Origin: Canna indica
Taxonomy: Eukaryota; Streptophyta; Magnoliopsida; Zingiberales; Cannaceae
Assembly: GCA_034359265.1 (NCBI GenBank)
Contig: CP136897.1
Coordinates: 35,265,501-35,329,500 of the forward strand
Length of the DNA stretch: 64,000 nucleotides
Direction: 5' to 3'
This document shows, piece by piece, positions 10,670 through 22,193 of this stretch. The notes under the pieces are model-generated. The model worked only from the letters and a program-made list of their open reading frames with translations, was not told the origin of the DNA and ran no database searches. Each line of letters opens with the position of its first letter. Position 1 is the stretch's first letter. Both the position numbers and the translations under genes were made by a program.

Positions 10670-11038
10670 TTTTTTTTTACTACCTATTTGATTTCACGAC
10701 GAGTTCATTTTTTTTACCAATCTTTCTAACGAAACGTTATGGACGGACGACTTCGTCGCCATAAATCTTGGCTGTCGATCGCCCGCGCGTGGGCCCGCCG
10801 CAACCTCTACGGCCGGCTCGATCGACCAACTAACCCGAAAAATTAAAATTTGTAAATAAATAAGAAAAATAACATTTCAGTTATTATTTTTCGTTTAAAA
10901 CGGGCGTAACTCCGTGCATTATTGTTCGATTTCAGCTTTTCACGTGGCGCTGAAAGGCGCGGGAAGAAACGAAGAAAATGACCCCGAGCTGTCCCTCGGT
11001 CGCTCACCCTTATTAGCCGACGATCAGAAGTGCATGAC

Positions 11039-11155
11039 GGGTGGAATCATAACAGCAGTAACGCACCGGATCCCATCAGAACTCCGAAGTTAAGCGTGCT
11101 TGGGCAAGAGTACTACTAGGATGGGTGACCCCCAGGGAAGTACTCGTGTTGCACT
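11039..11155 (+). rRNA. 5S rRNA: 5S rRNA gene, divergent (D1 twin of 2286)
   Basis: Same changes as 2286, including p6 G, p7 A and p68 A. Confidence 0.94.
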
Positions 11156-11523
11156 TGTTTTTTTACTACCTATTTGATTGCACAACGAGATCATTTTTTT
11201 TACCAATCTTTCTAACGAAACGTTAAGGACGGACGATGTCGTCGTCATAAAATTTGGCTGTCGATCGCCCGCGCGGGGCCCGCCGCAACCTCTACGGCCG
11301 GCTCGATCGACCAACTAACCCAAAAAATTAAAATTTGTAAATAAATAAGAAAAATAACATTTTAGTTATTATTTTTCGTTTAAAACGGGCGTAACTCCGT
11401 GCATTATTGTCTGATTTCAGCTTTTCACGTAGCGCTAAAAGGCGCGCGAAGAGACGAAGAAAATGACCCCGAGCTATCCCTCGGACGCTCACCCTTATTA
11501 GCCGAAGATCAGAAGTGCACGAC

Positions 11524-11640
11524 GGGTGCGATCATACCAGCACTAACGCACAGGATCCCATCAGAACTCCGAAGTTAAGCGTGCTTGGGAGAGAGTAGTA
11601 CTAGGATGGGTGACAGCCTGGAGAGTCCTCGTGTTGCACC
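11524..11640 (+). rRNA. 5S rRNA: 5S rRNA gene (D1 twin of 2771)
   Basis: p29 A, p67 A, p92 A, p93 G, p99 A, p100 G. Confidence 0.95.
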
Positions 11641-11729
11641 TTTTTTTTTACTACGTATTTGATTGCACGACGAGATCATTTTTTTATCAATCTTTCTAAC
11701 CAAACATTAAGGACGGATGACGTCGTCAC

Positions 11730-11837
11730 CATACTAGCACTAACGCACCGGATCCCACCAGAACTCCGAAGTTAAGCATGCTTGGGCGAGAGTAGTACTA
11801 GGATGGGTGACCCCCTGGGAAGTCCTCGTGTTGCACC
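11730..11837 (+). pseudogene. 5'-truncated 5S gene, type A (D1 twin of 2977)
   Basis: Keeps p10-p117; p15 T, p38 C, p58 A. Confidence 0.93.
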
Positions 11838-12205
11838 TTTTTTTTTACTACCTACTTGATTGCACGACGACATCATTTTTTTTACCAATCTTTCTAACCA
11901 AACGTTAAGGACGGACGACTTCGTTGCCATAAAGTTTGGTTGTCGATCGCCCGCGCGGGGCCCGGCGCAACCTCTACGGCTGGCTCGATCGACCAACCGA
12001 CCCGAAAAATTAAAATTTTTAAATAAATAAGAAAAATAACATTTCTATTATTATTTTTCGTTTAAAACGGGCGTAACTCCGTGCATTATTGTCCGATTTC
12101 AGCTTTTCACGTGGCGCTGAAAGGCGCGCGAAGAGACGAAGAAAACGACCCCGAGCTGTCCCTCGGATGCAAAACCTTATTAGCCGACGATCAGAAGTGC
12201 ATGAC

Positions 12206-12322
12206 GGGTTCGATCATACCAGCACTAACGCACCGGATCCCTTCAGAACTCCGAAGTTAAGCGTCCTTGGGAGAGAGTAGTACTAGGATGGGTGACCGCC
12301 TGGAAAGTCCTCGTGTTGCACC
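12206..12322 (+). rRNA. 5S rRNA: 5S rRNA gene, divergent (D1 twin of 3453)
   Basis: p5 T, p37 T, p60 C, p67 A, p93 G, p99 A. Confidence 0.95.
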
Positions 12323-12412
12323 TTTTTTTTTACTACGTATTTGATTGCACGACGACATCATTTTTTTTACCAATCTTTCTAACCAAACATTAAGGAAGGA
12401 TGACGTCGTCGC

Positions 12413-12518
12413 CATACTAGCACTAACGCACCGGATCCCATCAGAACTCCAAAGTTAAACGTGCTTGGGCGAGAGTAGTACTAGGATGGGTGACCCCCTG
12501 GGAAGTACTCGTTGCACC
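12413..12518 (+). pseudogene. 5'-truncated 5S gene, type A (D1 twin of 3660)
   Basis: Keeps p10 onward with the same 2-nt 3' deletion. Its downstream spacer lacks the palindrome and GC core. Confidence 0.93.
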
Positions 12519-12797
12519 TTTTTTTTTACTACCTATTTGATTGCACGACGACATCATTTTTTTTACCAATCTTTCTAACCAAACGTTAAGGACCCGAAAA
12601 ATTAAAATTTGTAAATAAATAAGAAAAATAACATTTCAATTATTATTTTTCGTTTAAAACGGGCGTAACTCCGTGCATTATTGTCCGATTTCAGCTTTTC
12701 ACGTGGGGCTGAAAGGCGCGCGAAGAGACGAAGAAAATGACCCCGAGCTATCCCTCGGACGCTCACCCATATTAGCCGACAATCAGAAGTGCATGAC
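12519..12797 (+). other. Spacer with internal deletion of the GC core
   Basis: After both T runs, TTAAGGAC (about 12586-12593) joins directly to CCGAAAAATT. About 90 bp is missing, including the GACGACGTCGTC palindrome and the CpG-rich core. GAC flanks both sides of the missing segment, suggesting slippage or microhomology joining. Confidence 0.88.
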
Positions 12798-12914
12798 GGG
12801 TGCGATCATAACAGCACTAACGCACCAGATCCCATCAGAACTCCGAAGTTAAGCGTGCTTGGGCGAGAGTAGTACTAGGATGGGTTACCCCCTGGGAAGT
12901 CCTCGTGTTGCACT
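12798..12914 (+). rRNA. 5S rRNA: 5S rRNA gene
   Basis: Full length; p14 A, p30 A, p89 T (C box), p117 T. Confidence 0.96.
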
Positions 12915-13283
12915 TATTTTTTTACTACCTATGTGATTGCACGACGAGATCATTTTTTTTACCAATCTTTCTAACCAAATGTTATGGACGGACGATGTCG
13001 TCGCCATAAAATTTGGCTGTCGATCGCCCGCGCGGGGCCCGCCCCAACCTCTACGGCCGGCTCAATCGACCAACCGACCCGAAAAATTAAAATTTGTAAA
13101 TAAATAAGAAAAATAACATTTCAATTATTATTTTTCGTTTAAAACGGGTGTAACTCCGTGCATTATTGTCCGATTTCAGCTTTTCACGTGGCGCTGAAAG
13201 GCGCGTGAAGAGACGAAGAAAATGACCCCCGAACTCTCCCTCGGATGCTCACCCTTATTAGCCGACAATCAGAAGTGCATATC

Positions 13284-13400
13284 AGGTGCGATCATACTAG
13301 CACTAACGCACCGGATCCCATCAGAACTCCGAAGTTAAGCATGCTAGGGCGAGAGTAGTACTAGGATGGGTGACCCCCTGGGAAGTCCTCGTGTTGCACC
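13284..13400 (+). rRNA. 5S rRNA: 5S rRNA gene
   Basis: Full length; p1 A, p15 T, p58 A, p63 A in the A box. Confidence 0.95.
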
Positions 13401-13768
13401 TTTTTTTTTACTACCTACTTGATTGCACGACGACATCATTTTTTTTACCAATCTTTCTAACCAAACGTTAAGGACGGACGACGTCGTCGCCATAAAGTTT
13501 GGTTGCCGTTCGCCCGCGCGCGGCCCGCCGCAATCTCTACGGCCGGCTCGATCGACCAACCGACCCGAAAAATTAAAATTTGTAAATAAATAAGAAAAAT
13601 AACATTTCAATTATTATTTTTCATTTAAAACGGGCGTAACTCCATGCATTATTGTCCGATTTCTGCTTTTCACGTGGCGCTAAAAGGCGCGCGAAGAGAC
13701 GAAGAAAACTACCCCGAGCTGTCCCTCGGATGCAAAACCTTATTAGCCGACGATCAGAAGTGCATGAC

Positions 13769-13885
13769 GGGTTCGATCATACCAGCACTAACGAACCGGA
13801 TCCCTTCAGAACTCCGAAGTTAAGCGTGCTTGGGAGAGAGTTGTACTAGGATGGGTGACCGCCTGGAAAGTCCTCGTGTTGCACC
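13769..13885 (+). rRNA. 5S rRNA: 5S rRNA gene, divergent
   Basis: Full length; p5 T, p26 A, p37 T, p67 A, p74 T, p93 G, p99 A. Relative of 80 and 3453 and, like them, followed by a type A truncated copy. Confidence 0.95.
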
Positions 13886-13975
13886 TTTTTTTTTACTACG
13901 TATTTGATTGCACGACGACATCATTTTTTTTACCAATCTTTCTAACCAAACATTAAGGACGCATGACGTTGTCGC

Positions 13976-14083
13976 CATACTTGCACTAACGCACCGGATC
14001 CCATCAGAACTCAGAAGTTAAGCGTGCTTGGGTGTGAGTAGTACTAGGATGGGTGACCCCCTGGGAAGTCCTCGTGTTGCACC
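13976..14083 (+). pseudogene. 5'-truncated 5S gene (type A junction)
   Basis: Keeps p10-p117; p15 T, p16 T, p47 A, p67 T, p69 T. Last type A copy in the window. Confidence 0.93.
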
Positions 14084-14451
14084 TTTTTTTTTACTACCTA
14101 CTTGATTGCACGACGAGATCATTTTTTTTACCAATCTTTCTAACCAAACGTTAAGTACGGACGACATCGTCGCCATAAAATTTGGCTGTCGATCGCCCGC
14201 GCGGGGCCCGCCGCAACCTTTACGGCCGGCTCGATCGACCAACCGACCCGAAAAATTAAAATTAGTAAATAAATAAGAAAAATAACATTTCAATTATTAT
14301 TTTTCGTTTAAAACGGGCGTAACTCCGTGCATTATTGTCCGATTTCAGCTTTTCACGTGGCGCTAAAAGGCGCGCGAAGAGACGAAGAAAATGACCCCGA
14401 GCTATCCCTCGGACGCTCACCCTTATTAGCCGACGATCAGAAGTGCATGAC

Positions 14452-14568
14452 GGGTGCGATCATACCAGCACTAATGCATTGGATCCCATCAGAACTCCGA
14501 AGTTAAGCGTGCTTGGGCGAGAGTAGTACTAGGATCGGTGACCCCCTGGGAAGTCCTCGTGTTGCACT
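14452..14568 (+). rRNA. 5S rRNA: 5S rRNA gene
   Basis: Full length; p24 T, p28 T, p29 T, p85 C, p117 T. Confidence 0.96.
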
Positions 14569-14936
14569 TGTTTTTTTACTACCTATTTGATTGCACGCCG
14601 AGATCATTTTTTTTACCAATCTTTCTAACCAAACGTTAAGGACGGACGATGTCGTCGCCATAAATCTTGGCTGTCGATCGCCCGCGCGGGGCCCGCCGCA
14701 ACCTCTACGGCCGGCTCGATCGACCAACCGACCCCAAAAATTAAAATTTGTAAATAAATAATAAAAGTAACATTTCAATTATTATTTTTCGTTTAAAATG
14801 TGCGTAACTCGGTGCATTATTGTCCGATTTCAGCTTTTCACGTGGCGCTGAAAGGCGCGCGAAGAGACGAAGAAAATGACCCCGAGCTGTCCCTCGGACG
14901 CTCACCCTTATTAGCCGACGATCAGAAGTGCATGAC

Positions 14937-15053
14937 GGGTGCGATTATACCACCACTAACGCACCGGATCCCATCAGAACTCCGAAGTTAAGCGTGTTTG
15001 GGGGAGAGTAGTACTAGGATGCGTGACCCCCTAGGAAGTTCTCGTGTTGCATC
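14937..15053 (+). rRNA. 5S rRNA: 5S rRNA gene, divergent
   Basis: Full length; p10 T, p17 C, p61 T, p67 G, p86 C, p97 A, p104 T, p116 T (ends CATC). Its spacer lacks part of the GC core near 15170. Confidence 0.94.
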
Positions 15054-15412
15054 TTTGTTTTTTACTACCTATTTGATTGCACGACGAGATCATTTTTTTT
15101 ACTAATCTTTCTAACCAAACGTTAAGGACGGACGACGTCGTCGCCATAAAATTTGGCTGTCGATCGCCCACCGCAACCTCTATGGCCGGCTCGATCGACC
15201 AACCGACCCGAAAAATTAAAATTTATAAATAAATAAGAAAAATAACATTTCAATTATTATTTTTCGTTTAAAATGGGCGTAACTCCGTGTATTATTGTTC
15301 GATTTCAGCTTTTCACGTGGCGCTGAAAGGCGTGCAAAGAGACGAAGAAAATGACCCCCGAACTCTCCCTCGGACGCTCGCCCTTATTAGCCGACGATCA
15401 GAAGTGCATATC

Positions 15413-15529
15413 TGGTGCGATTATACCAGCACTAACGCACCGGATCCCATCAGAACTCTGAAGTTAATCGTGCTTGGGCGAGAGTAGTACTAGGATGGGT
15501 GACGCCTTGGGAAGTCCTCGCGTTGCACC
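15413..15529 (+). rRNA. 5S rRNA: 5S rRNA gene
   Basis: Full length; p1 T, p10 T, p47 T, p56 T, p92 G, p95 T, p109 C. Confidence 0.94.
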
Positions 15530-15897
15530 TTTTTTTTTACTACCAATTTGATTGCACGATGAGATCATTTTTTTTACTGATCTTTCTAACCAAACGTTAA
15601 GGACGGACGACGTCGTCGCCATAAATCTTGGCTGTCGATCGCCTGCGCGGGGCCCGCCGCAACCTCTACTGCCGGCTCGATCGACCAACCGACCCGAAAA
15701 ATTAAAATTTGTAAATAAATAAGAAAAATAACATTCTAATTATTATTTTTCATTTAAAACGGGCGTAACTCCGTGCATTATTGTCCGATTTCAGCTTTTT
15801 ACGTGGCGTTGAAAGGCACGCGAAGAGACGAAGAAAATGACCCCGAGTTGTCCCTCGGACGCTCACCCTTATTAGCCGACGATCAGAAGTGCATGAC

Positions 15898-16014
15898 GGG
15901 TGCGATCATACTAGCACTAACGCACCGGATCCCATCAGAACTCCGAAGTTAAGCAGGCTTGCGCGAGAGTGGTAGTAGGATGGGTGACCCCCTGGGAAGT
16001 CCGCGTGTTGCACT
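15898..16014 (+). rRNA. 5S rRNA: 5S rRNA gene, p65C/p74G subfamily
   Basis: p15 T, p58 A, p59 G, p65 C, p74 G, p78 G, p106 G, p117 T. Several changes lie in the internal promoter. Confidence 0.94.
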
Positions 16015-16382
16015 TGTTTTTTTACTACCTATTTGATTGCACGACGAGATTATTTTTTTTACCAATCTTTCTAACCAAACGTTAAGGACGGACGACGTCG
16101 TCGCCATAAATCTTGGCTGTCGATGGCCCGCGCGGGGCCCGCCGCAACCTCTACGGCCGGCTCGATCGATCAACCGACCCGAAAAATTAAAATTTGTAAA
16201 TAAATAAGAAAAATAACGTTTCAATTATTATTTTTCGTTTAAAACGGGCGTAACTCCGTGCATTATTGTCCGATTTCAGCTTTTTACGTGGCGTTGAAAG
16301 GCACGCGAAGAGACGAAGAAAATGACCCCGAGTTGTCCCTCGGACGCTCACCCTTATTAGCCAACGATCAGAAGTGCATGAC

Positions 16383-16499
16383 GGGTGCGATCATACTAGC
16401 ACTAACGCACCGGATCCCATCAGAACTCCGAAGTTAAGCAGGCTTGCGCGAGAGTGGTAGTAGGATGGGTGACCCCTTGGGAAGTCCGCGTGTTGCACT
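16383..16499 (+). rRNA. 5S rRNA: 5S rRNA gene, p65C/p74G subfamily
   Basis: Like its upstream neighbour at 15898, plus p95 T. Confidence 0.94.
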
Positions 16500-16867
16500 T
16501 GTTTTTTTACTACCTATTTGATTGCACGACGAGATCATTTTTTTTACCAATCTTTCTAACCAAACGTTAAGGACGGACGACGTCGTCGCCATAAATCTTG
16601 GCTGTCGATCGCCTGCGCGGGGCCCGCCGCAACCTCTACTGCCGGCTCGATCGACCAACCGACCCGAAAAATTAAAATTTGTAAATAAATAAGAAAAATA
16701 ACATTCTAATTATTATTTTTCATTTAAAACGGGCGTAACTCCGTGCATTATTGTCCGATTTCAACTTTTCACGTGGCGGTGAAAGGCACGCGAAGAGACG
16801 AAGAAAATGACCCCGAGTTGTCCCTCGGGCGCTCACCCTTATTAGCCGACGATCAGAAGTGCATGAC

Positions 16868-16984
16868 GGGTGCGATCATACTAGCACTAACGCACCGGAT
16901 CCCATCAGAACTCCGAAGTTAAGCGTGCTTGCGCGAGAGTGGTACTATGATGGGTGACCCCTTGGGAAGACCTCGTGTTGCACT
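16868..16984 (+). rRNA. 5S rRNA: 5S rRNA gene, p65C/p74G subfamily
   Basis: p15 T, p65 C, p74 G, p81 T, p95 T, p103 A, p117 T. Confidence 0.94.
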
Positions 16985-17352
16985 TGTTTTTTTACTACCT
17001 ATTTGATTGCACGACGAGATTATTTTTTTTACCAATCTTTCTAACCAAATGTTAAGGACGGACGACGTCGTCGCCATAAAATTTAGCTGTCGATCGCTCA
17101 CGCGGGGCCCGCCGCAACCTCTACGGCCAGCTCGATCGACCAACCGACCCGAAAAATTAAAATTTGTAAATAAATAAGAAAAATAACATTTCAATTATTA
17201 TTTTTTGTTGAAAACGGGCGTAACTCCGTGCATTATTGTCCGATATCAGCTTTTCACGTGGCGTTGAAAGGCACGCGAAGAGACGAAGAAAATGACCCCG
17301 AGTTGTCCCTCGGACGCTCACCCTTATTAGCCGACGATCAGAAGTGCATGAC

Positions 17353-17469
17353 GGGTGCGATCATACTAGCACTAACGCACCGGATCCCATCAGAACTCCG
17401 AAGTTAAGCATGCTTGCGCTAGAGTGGTAGTAGGATGGGTGACCCCTTGGGAAGTCCTCGTGTTGCATC
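17353..17469 (+). rRNA. 5S rRNA: 5S rRNA gene, p65C/p74G subfamily
   Basis: p15 T, p58 A, p65 C, p68 T, p74 G, p78 G, p95 T, p116 T. Confidence 0.94.
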
Positions 17470-17837
17470 TTTTTTTTTACTACCTATTTGATTGCACGAC
17501 GAGATCATTTTTTTTACCAATCTTTCTAACCAAATGTTAAGGACGGACGACGTCGTCGCCATAAAATTTGGCTGTCGATCGCTCACGCGGGGCCCGCCGC
17601 AACCTCTACGGCCAGCTCGATCGACCAACCGACCCGAAAAATTAAAATTTGTAAATAAATAAGAAAAATAACATTTCAATTATTATTTTTTGTTGAAAAC
17701 GGGCGTAACTCCGTGCATTATTGTCCGATATCAGCTTTTCACGTGGCGCTGAAAGGTGCGCAAAGAGACGAAGAAAATGACCCCGAGTTGTCCCTCGGAC
17801 GCTCACCCTTATTAGCCAACGATCAGAAATGCATATC

Positions 17838-17954
17838 GGGTGTGATCATACCAGCACTAACGCACCGGATCCCATCAGAACTCCGAAGTTAAGCATGCTT
17901 GGGTGAGAGTAGTACTAGGATGGGTGACCCCTTGGGAAGTCCTCGTGTTGCACT
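17838..17954 (+). rRNA. 5S rRNA: 5S rRNA gene
   Basis: p6 T, p58 A, p67 T, p95 T, p117 T; lacks the p65/p74 changes of its neighbours. Shares p6, p58 and p67 with 20743. Confidence 0.95.
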
Positions 17955-18320
17955 TGTTTTTTTACTACCTATTTGATTGCACGACGAGATCATTTTTTTT
18001 ACCAATCTTTCTAACCAAATGTTAAGGACGGACGACTTCGTCGCCATAAACCTTGGCTGTCGATCCCCCGCACGGGGCCCGCCGCAACCTCTACGGCCGG
18101 CTCGATCGACCAACAGACCCGAAAAATTAAAATTTGTAAATAAATAATAAAAAAACATTTCAATTATTATTTTTCATTTAAAACGGGCGTAACTCCGTGC
18201 ATTATTGTCCGATTTCAGCTTTTCACGTGGCGCTGAAAGGCATGCGAAGAGAGAAGAAAATGACCCCGAGTTGACCCTCGGACGCTCACCCTTATTAGCC
18301 GACGATCAGAAGTGCATGAC

Positions 18321-18437
18321 GGGTGCGATCATACTAGCACTAACGCACCGGATCCCATCAGAACTCCGAAGTTAAGCGTGCTTGCGCGAGAGTGGTACTA
18401 GGATGGGTGACCCCTTGGGAAGTCCTCGCGTTGCACC
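18321..18437 (+). rRNA. 5S rRNA: 5S rRNA gene, p65C/p74G subfamily
   Basis: p15 T, p65 C, p74 G, p95 T, p109 C. Confidence 0.95.
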
Positions 18438-18804
18438 TTTTTTTTTACTACCTATTTGATTGCACGACGAGATCATTTTTTTTACCAATCTTTCTAACCA
18501 AATGTTAAGGATGGACGACTTCGTCGCCATAAACCTTGGCTGTCGATCCCCCGCACGGGGCCCGCCGCAACCTCTACGGCCGGCTCGATCGACCAACAGA
18601 CCCGAAAAATTAAAATTTGTAAATAAATAATAAAAAAACATTTCAATTATTATTTTTCATTTAAAACGGGCGTAACTCCGTGGATTATTGTTCGATTTCA
18701 TCTTTTCACGTGGCGCTGAAAGGCATGCGAGGAGACGAAGAAAATGACCCCGAGTTGTCCCTCGGACGCTCACCCTTATTAGCCGACGATCAGAAGTGCA
18801 TGAC

Positions 18805-18921
18805 GGGTGCGATCATACAAGCACTAACGCACCGGATCCCATCAGAACTCCGTAGTTAAGCGTGCTTGCGCGAGAGTGGTACTAGGATGGGTGACCCCTT
18901 GGGAAGTCCTCGTGTTGCACC
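18805..18921 (+). rRNA. 5S rRNA: 5S rRNA gene, p65C/p74G subfamily
   Basis: p15 A, p49 T, p65 C, p74 G, p95 T. The T run begins TC (CACCTCTTTTTTT). Confidence 0.95.
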
Positions 18922-19289
18922 TCTTTTTTTACTACCTATTTGATTGCACGACGAGATCATTTTTTTTACCAATCTTTCTAACCAAACGTTAAGGAAGGAC
19001 GACGTCGTCGCCATAAATCTTGGCTGTCGAGCACCCGCGCGGGTCCCGCCGCAACCTCTACGGCTGGCTCGATAGACCAACCGACCTAAAAAATTAAAAT
19101 TTGTAAATAAATAAGAAAAATAACATTTCAATTATTATTTTTCGTTTAAAACAGGCGTAACTCCGTGCATTATTGTCCGATTTCAGCTTTTCACGTGGCG
19201 CTGAAAGGCACGTGAAGAGACGAAGAAAATGACCCCGAGTTGTCCCTCGGATGCTCACCCTTATTAGCCGACGATCAGAAGTGCATGAC

Positions 19290-19404
19290 CGGTGCGATCA
19301 TACTAGCACTAACGCACCGGATCCCATCTGAACTCCGAAGTTAAGCGTGCGTGGGCGAGAGTAGTACTAGGATGGTGACCCCTGGGAAGTCCTCGTGCTG
19401 AACT
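19290..19404 (+). rRNA. 5S rRNA: 5S rRNA gene with 2-nt C-box-region deletion
   Basis: 115 nt: GGATGGGTGACCCCC is shortened to GGATGGTGACCCC. Also p1 C, p15 T, p40 T, p62 G, p111 C, p114 A. Founder-type of the copies at 21712, 24617 and 28807. Confidence 0.92.
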
Positions 19405-19771
19405 TGTTTTTTTACTACCTATTTGATTGCACGACGAGATCATTTTTTTACCAATCTTTCTAACCAAACGTTAAGGACGGACGACGTCGTCGTCATAAAT
19501 CTTGGCTGTCGAACGCCCGCGCGGGGCCCGCCGCAACCTCTACGGCCGGCTCGATCGACCAACCGACCTGAAAAATTAAAATTTGTAAATAAATAAGAAA
19601 AATAACATTTCAATTATTATTTTTCGTTTAAAACGGGCGTAACTCCGTGCATTATTGTCCGATTTCAGCTTTTCACGTGGCGCTGAAAGGCACGCGAAGA
19701 GACGAAGAAAATGACCCCGAGTTGTCCCTCGGACGCTCACCCTTATTAGCCGACGATCGAAAGTGCATGAC

Positions 19772-19888
19772 GGGTGCGATCATACTAGCACTAACGCACC
19801 GGATCCCATCAGAACTCCGAAGTTAAGTGTGCTTGCGCGAGAGTGGTACTAGGATGGGTGACCCCTTGGGAAGTCCTCGCGTTGCACC
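19772..19888 (+). rRNA. 5S rRNA: 5S rRNA gene, p65C/p74G subfamily
   Basis: p15 T, p57 T, p65 C, p74 G, p95 T, p109 C. Confidence 0.95.
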
Positions 19889-20256
19889 TTTTTTTTTACT
19901 ACCTATTTGATTGCACGACGAGATCATTTTTTTTACCAATCTTTCTAACCAAACGTTAAGGACGGACGACATCGTCGCCATAAAATTTCGCTGTCGATCG
20001 CCCGCGCGGGGCCCGCCGCAACCTCTACGGCCGGCTCGATCGACCAACCGACCTGAAAAATTAAAATTTGTAAATAAATAATAAAAAAACATTTCAATTA
20101 TTATTTTTCGTTTAAAACGGGCGTAACTCCGTGCATTATTGTCCGATATCAGCTTTTCACGTGGCGCTGAAAGGTGCGCAAAGAGACGAAGAAAATGACC
20201 CCCGAACTCTCCCTCGGACGCTCACCCTTATTAGCCGACGATCAGAAGTGCATATC

Positions 20257-20373
20257 GGGTGTGATCATACCAGCACTAACGCACCGGATCCCATAAGAAC
20301 TCCGAAGTTAAGGGTGCTTGGGCGAGAGTAGTACTAGGATGGGTGACCCCTTGGGAAGTCCTCGTGTTGCACC
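20257..20373 (+). rRNA. 5S rRNA: 5S rRNA gene
   Basis: p6 T, p39 A, p57 G, p95 T. Confidence 0.95.
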
Positions 20374-20742
20374 TTTTTTTTTACTACCTATTTGATTGCA
20401 CGACGAGATCATTTTTTTTACCAATCTTTCTAACCAAATGTTAAGGACGGACGACGTCGTCGCCATAAAATTTGGCTGTCGATCGCTCACGCGGGGCCCG
20501 CCGCAACCTCTACGGCCAGCTCGATCGACCAACCGACCCAAAAAATTAAAATTTGTAAATAAATAAGAAAAATAACATTTCAATTATTATTTTTTATTGA
20601 AAACGGGCGTAACTCCGTGCATTATTGTCCGATTTCAGCTTTTCACGTGGCGCTGAAAGGCGCGCGAAGAGACGAAGAAAATGACCCCCGAACTCTCCCT
20701 CGGACGCTCACCCTTATTAGCCGACGATCAGAAATGCATATC

Positions 20743-20859
20743 GGGTGTGATCATACCAGCACTAACGCACCGGATCCCATCAGAACTCCGAAGTTAAGCA
20801 TGCTTGGGTGAGAGTAGTATTAGGATGGGTGACCCCCTGGGAAGTCCTCGTGTTGCACT
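20743..20859 (+). rRNA. 5S rRNA: 5S rRNA gene
   Basis: p6 T, p58 A, p67 T, p78 T, p117 T. Confidence 0.95.
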
Positions 20860-21226
20860 TGTTTTTTTACTACCTATTTGATTGCACGACGAGATCATTT
20901 TTTTTACCAATCTTTCTAACCAAACGTTAAGGACGGACGTCTTCGTCGCCATAAACCTTGGCTGTCGATCTCCCGCGCGGGGCCCGCCGCAACCTCTACG
21001 GCCGGCTCGATCGACCAACAGACCCGAAAAATTAAAATTTGTAAATAAATAATAAAAAAACATTTCAATTATTATTTTTCATTTAAAACGGGCGTAACTC
21101 CGTGCATTATTGTCCGATTTCAGCTTTTCACGTGGCGCTGAAAGGCACGCGAAGAGACGAAGAAAATGACCCCGAGTTGTCCCTCGGACGCTCACCCTTA
21201 TTAGCCGACGATCAGAAGTGCATGAC

Positions 21227-21343
21227 GGGTGCGATCATACAAGCACTAACGCACCGGATCCCATCCGAACTCCGAAGTTAAGCGTGCTTGCGCGAGAGTG
21301 GTACTAGGATGGGCGACCCCTTGGGAAGTCCTCGTGTTGCACC
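21227..21343 (+). rRNA. 5S rRNA: 5S rRNA gene, p65C/p74G subfamily
   Basis: p15 A, p40 C, p65 C, p74 G, p88 C, p95 T. The T run is preceded by AC (CACCACTTTTTTT). Confidence 0.95.
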
Positions 21344-21711
21344 ACTTTTTTTACTACCTATTTGATTGCACGACGAGATCATTTTTTTTACCAATCTTTC
21401 TTACCAAACGTTAAGGAAGGACGACGTCGTCGCCATAAATCTTGGCTGTCGAGCACCCGCGCGGGTCCCGCCGCAACCTCTACGGCTGGCTCGATCGACC
21501 AACCGACCCGAAAAATTAAAATTTGTAAATAAATAAGAAAAATAACATTTCAATTATTATTTTTCGTTTAAAACGGGCGTAACTCCGTGCATTATTGTCT
21601 GATTTCAGCTTTACACGTGGCGCTGAAAGGCACGTGAAGAGACGAAGAAAATGACCCCGAGTTGTCCCTCGGATGCTCACCCGTATTAACCGACGATCAG
21701 AAGTGCATGAC

Positions 21712-21826
21712 CGGTGCGATCATACTAGCACTAACGCACCGGATCCCATCTGAACTCCGAAGTTAAGCGTGCGTGTGCGAGAGTAGTACTAGGATGGTGA
21801 CCCCTGGGAAGTCCTCGTGCTGCACT
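21712..21826 (+). rRNA. 5S rRNA: 5S rRNA gene with 2-nt C-box-region deletion
   Basis: Same deletion as 19290; p1 C, p15 T, p40 T, p62 G, p65 T, p111 C, p117 T. Confidence 0.92.
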
Positions 21827-22193
21827 TGTTTTTTTACTACCTATTTGATTGCACGACGAGATCATTTTTTTACCAATCTTTCTAACCAAACGTTAAGGAC
21901 GGACGACGTCGTCGTCATAAATCTTGGCTGTCGATCGCCCGCGCGGGGCCCGCCGCAACCTCTACGGCCGGCTCGATCGACCAACCGACCCGAAAAATTA
22001 AAATTTGTAAATAAATAAGAAAAATAACATTTCAATTATTATTTTTCGTTTAAAACGGGCGTAACTCCGTGCATTATTGTCCGATTTCAGCTTTTCACGT
22101 GGCGCTGAAAGGCACGCGAAGAGACGAAGAAAATGACCCCGAGTTGTCCCTCGGACGCTCACCCTTATTAGCCGACGATCAAAAGTGCATGAC

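Larger units (their letters stand above)
8754..12584 (+). repeat. Segmental duplication D1, right copy
   Basis: Near-identical repeat of 1-3831, including every truncated and gene-less unit in the same order. Ends just before the spacer deletion at 12590. Confidence 0.95.

Noticed and set aside
8754..12584. Assembly artefact as the explanation for the D1 duplication
   Set aside because: Not excluded, but the twin differs at 9906 and 10493 and joins different flanking sequence, which fits a true duplication. Read depth would settle it.
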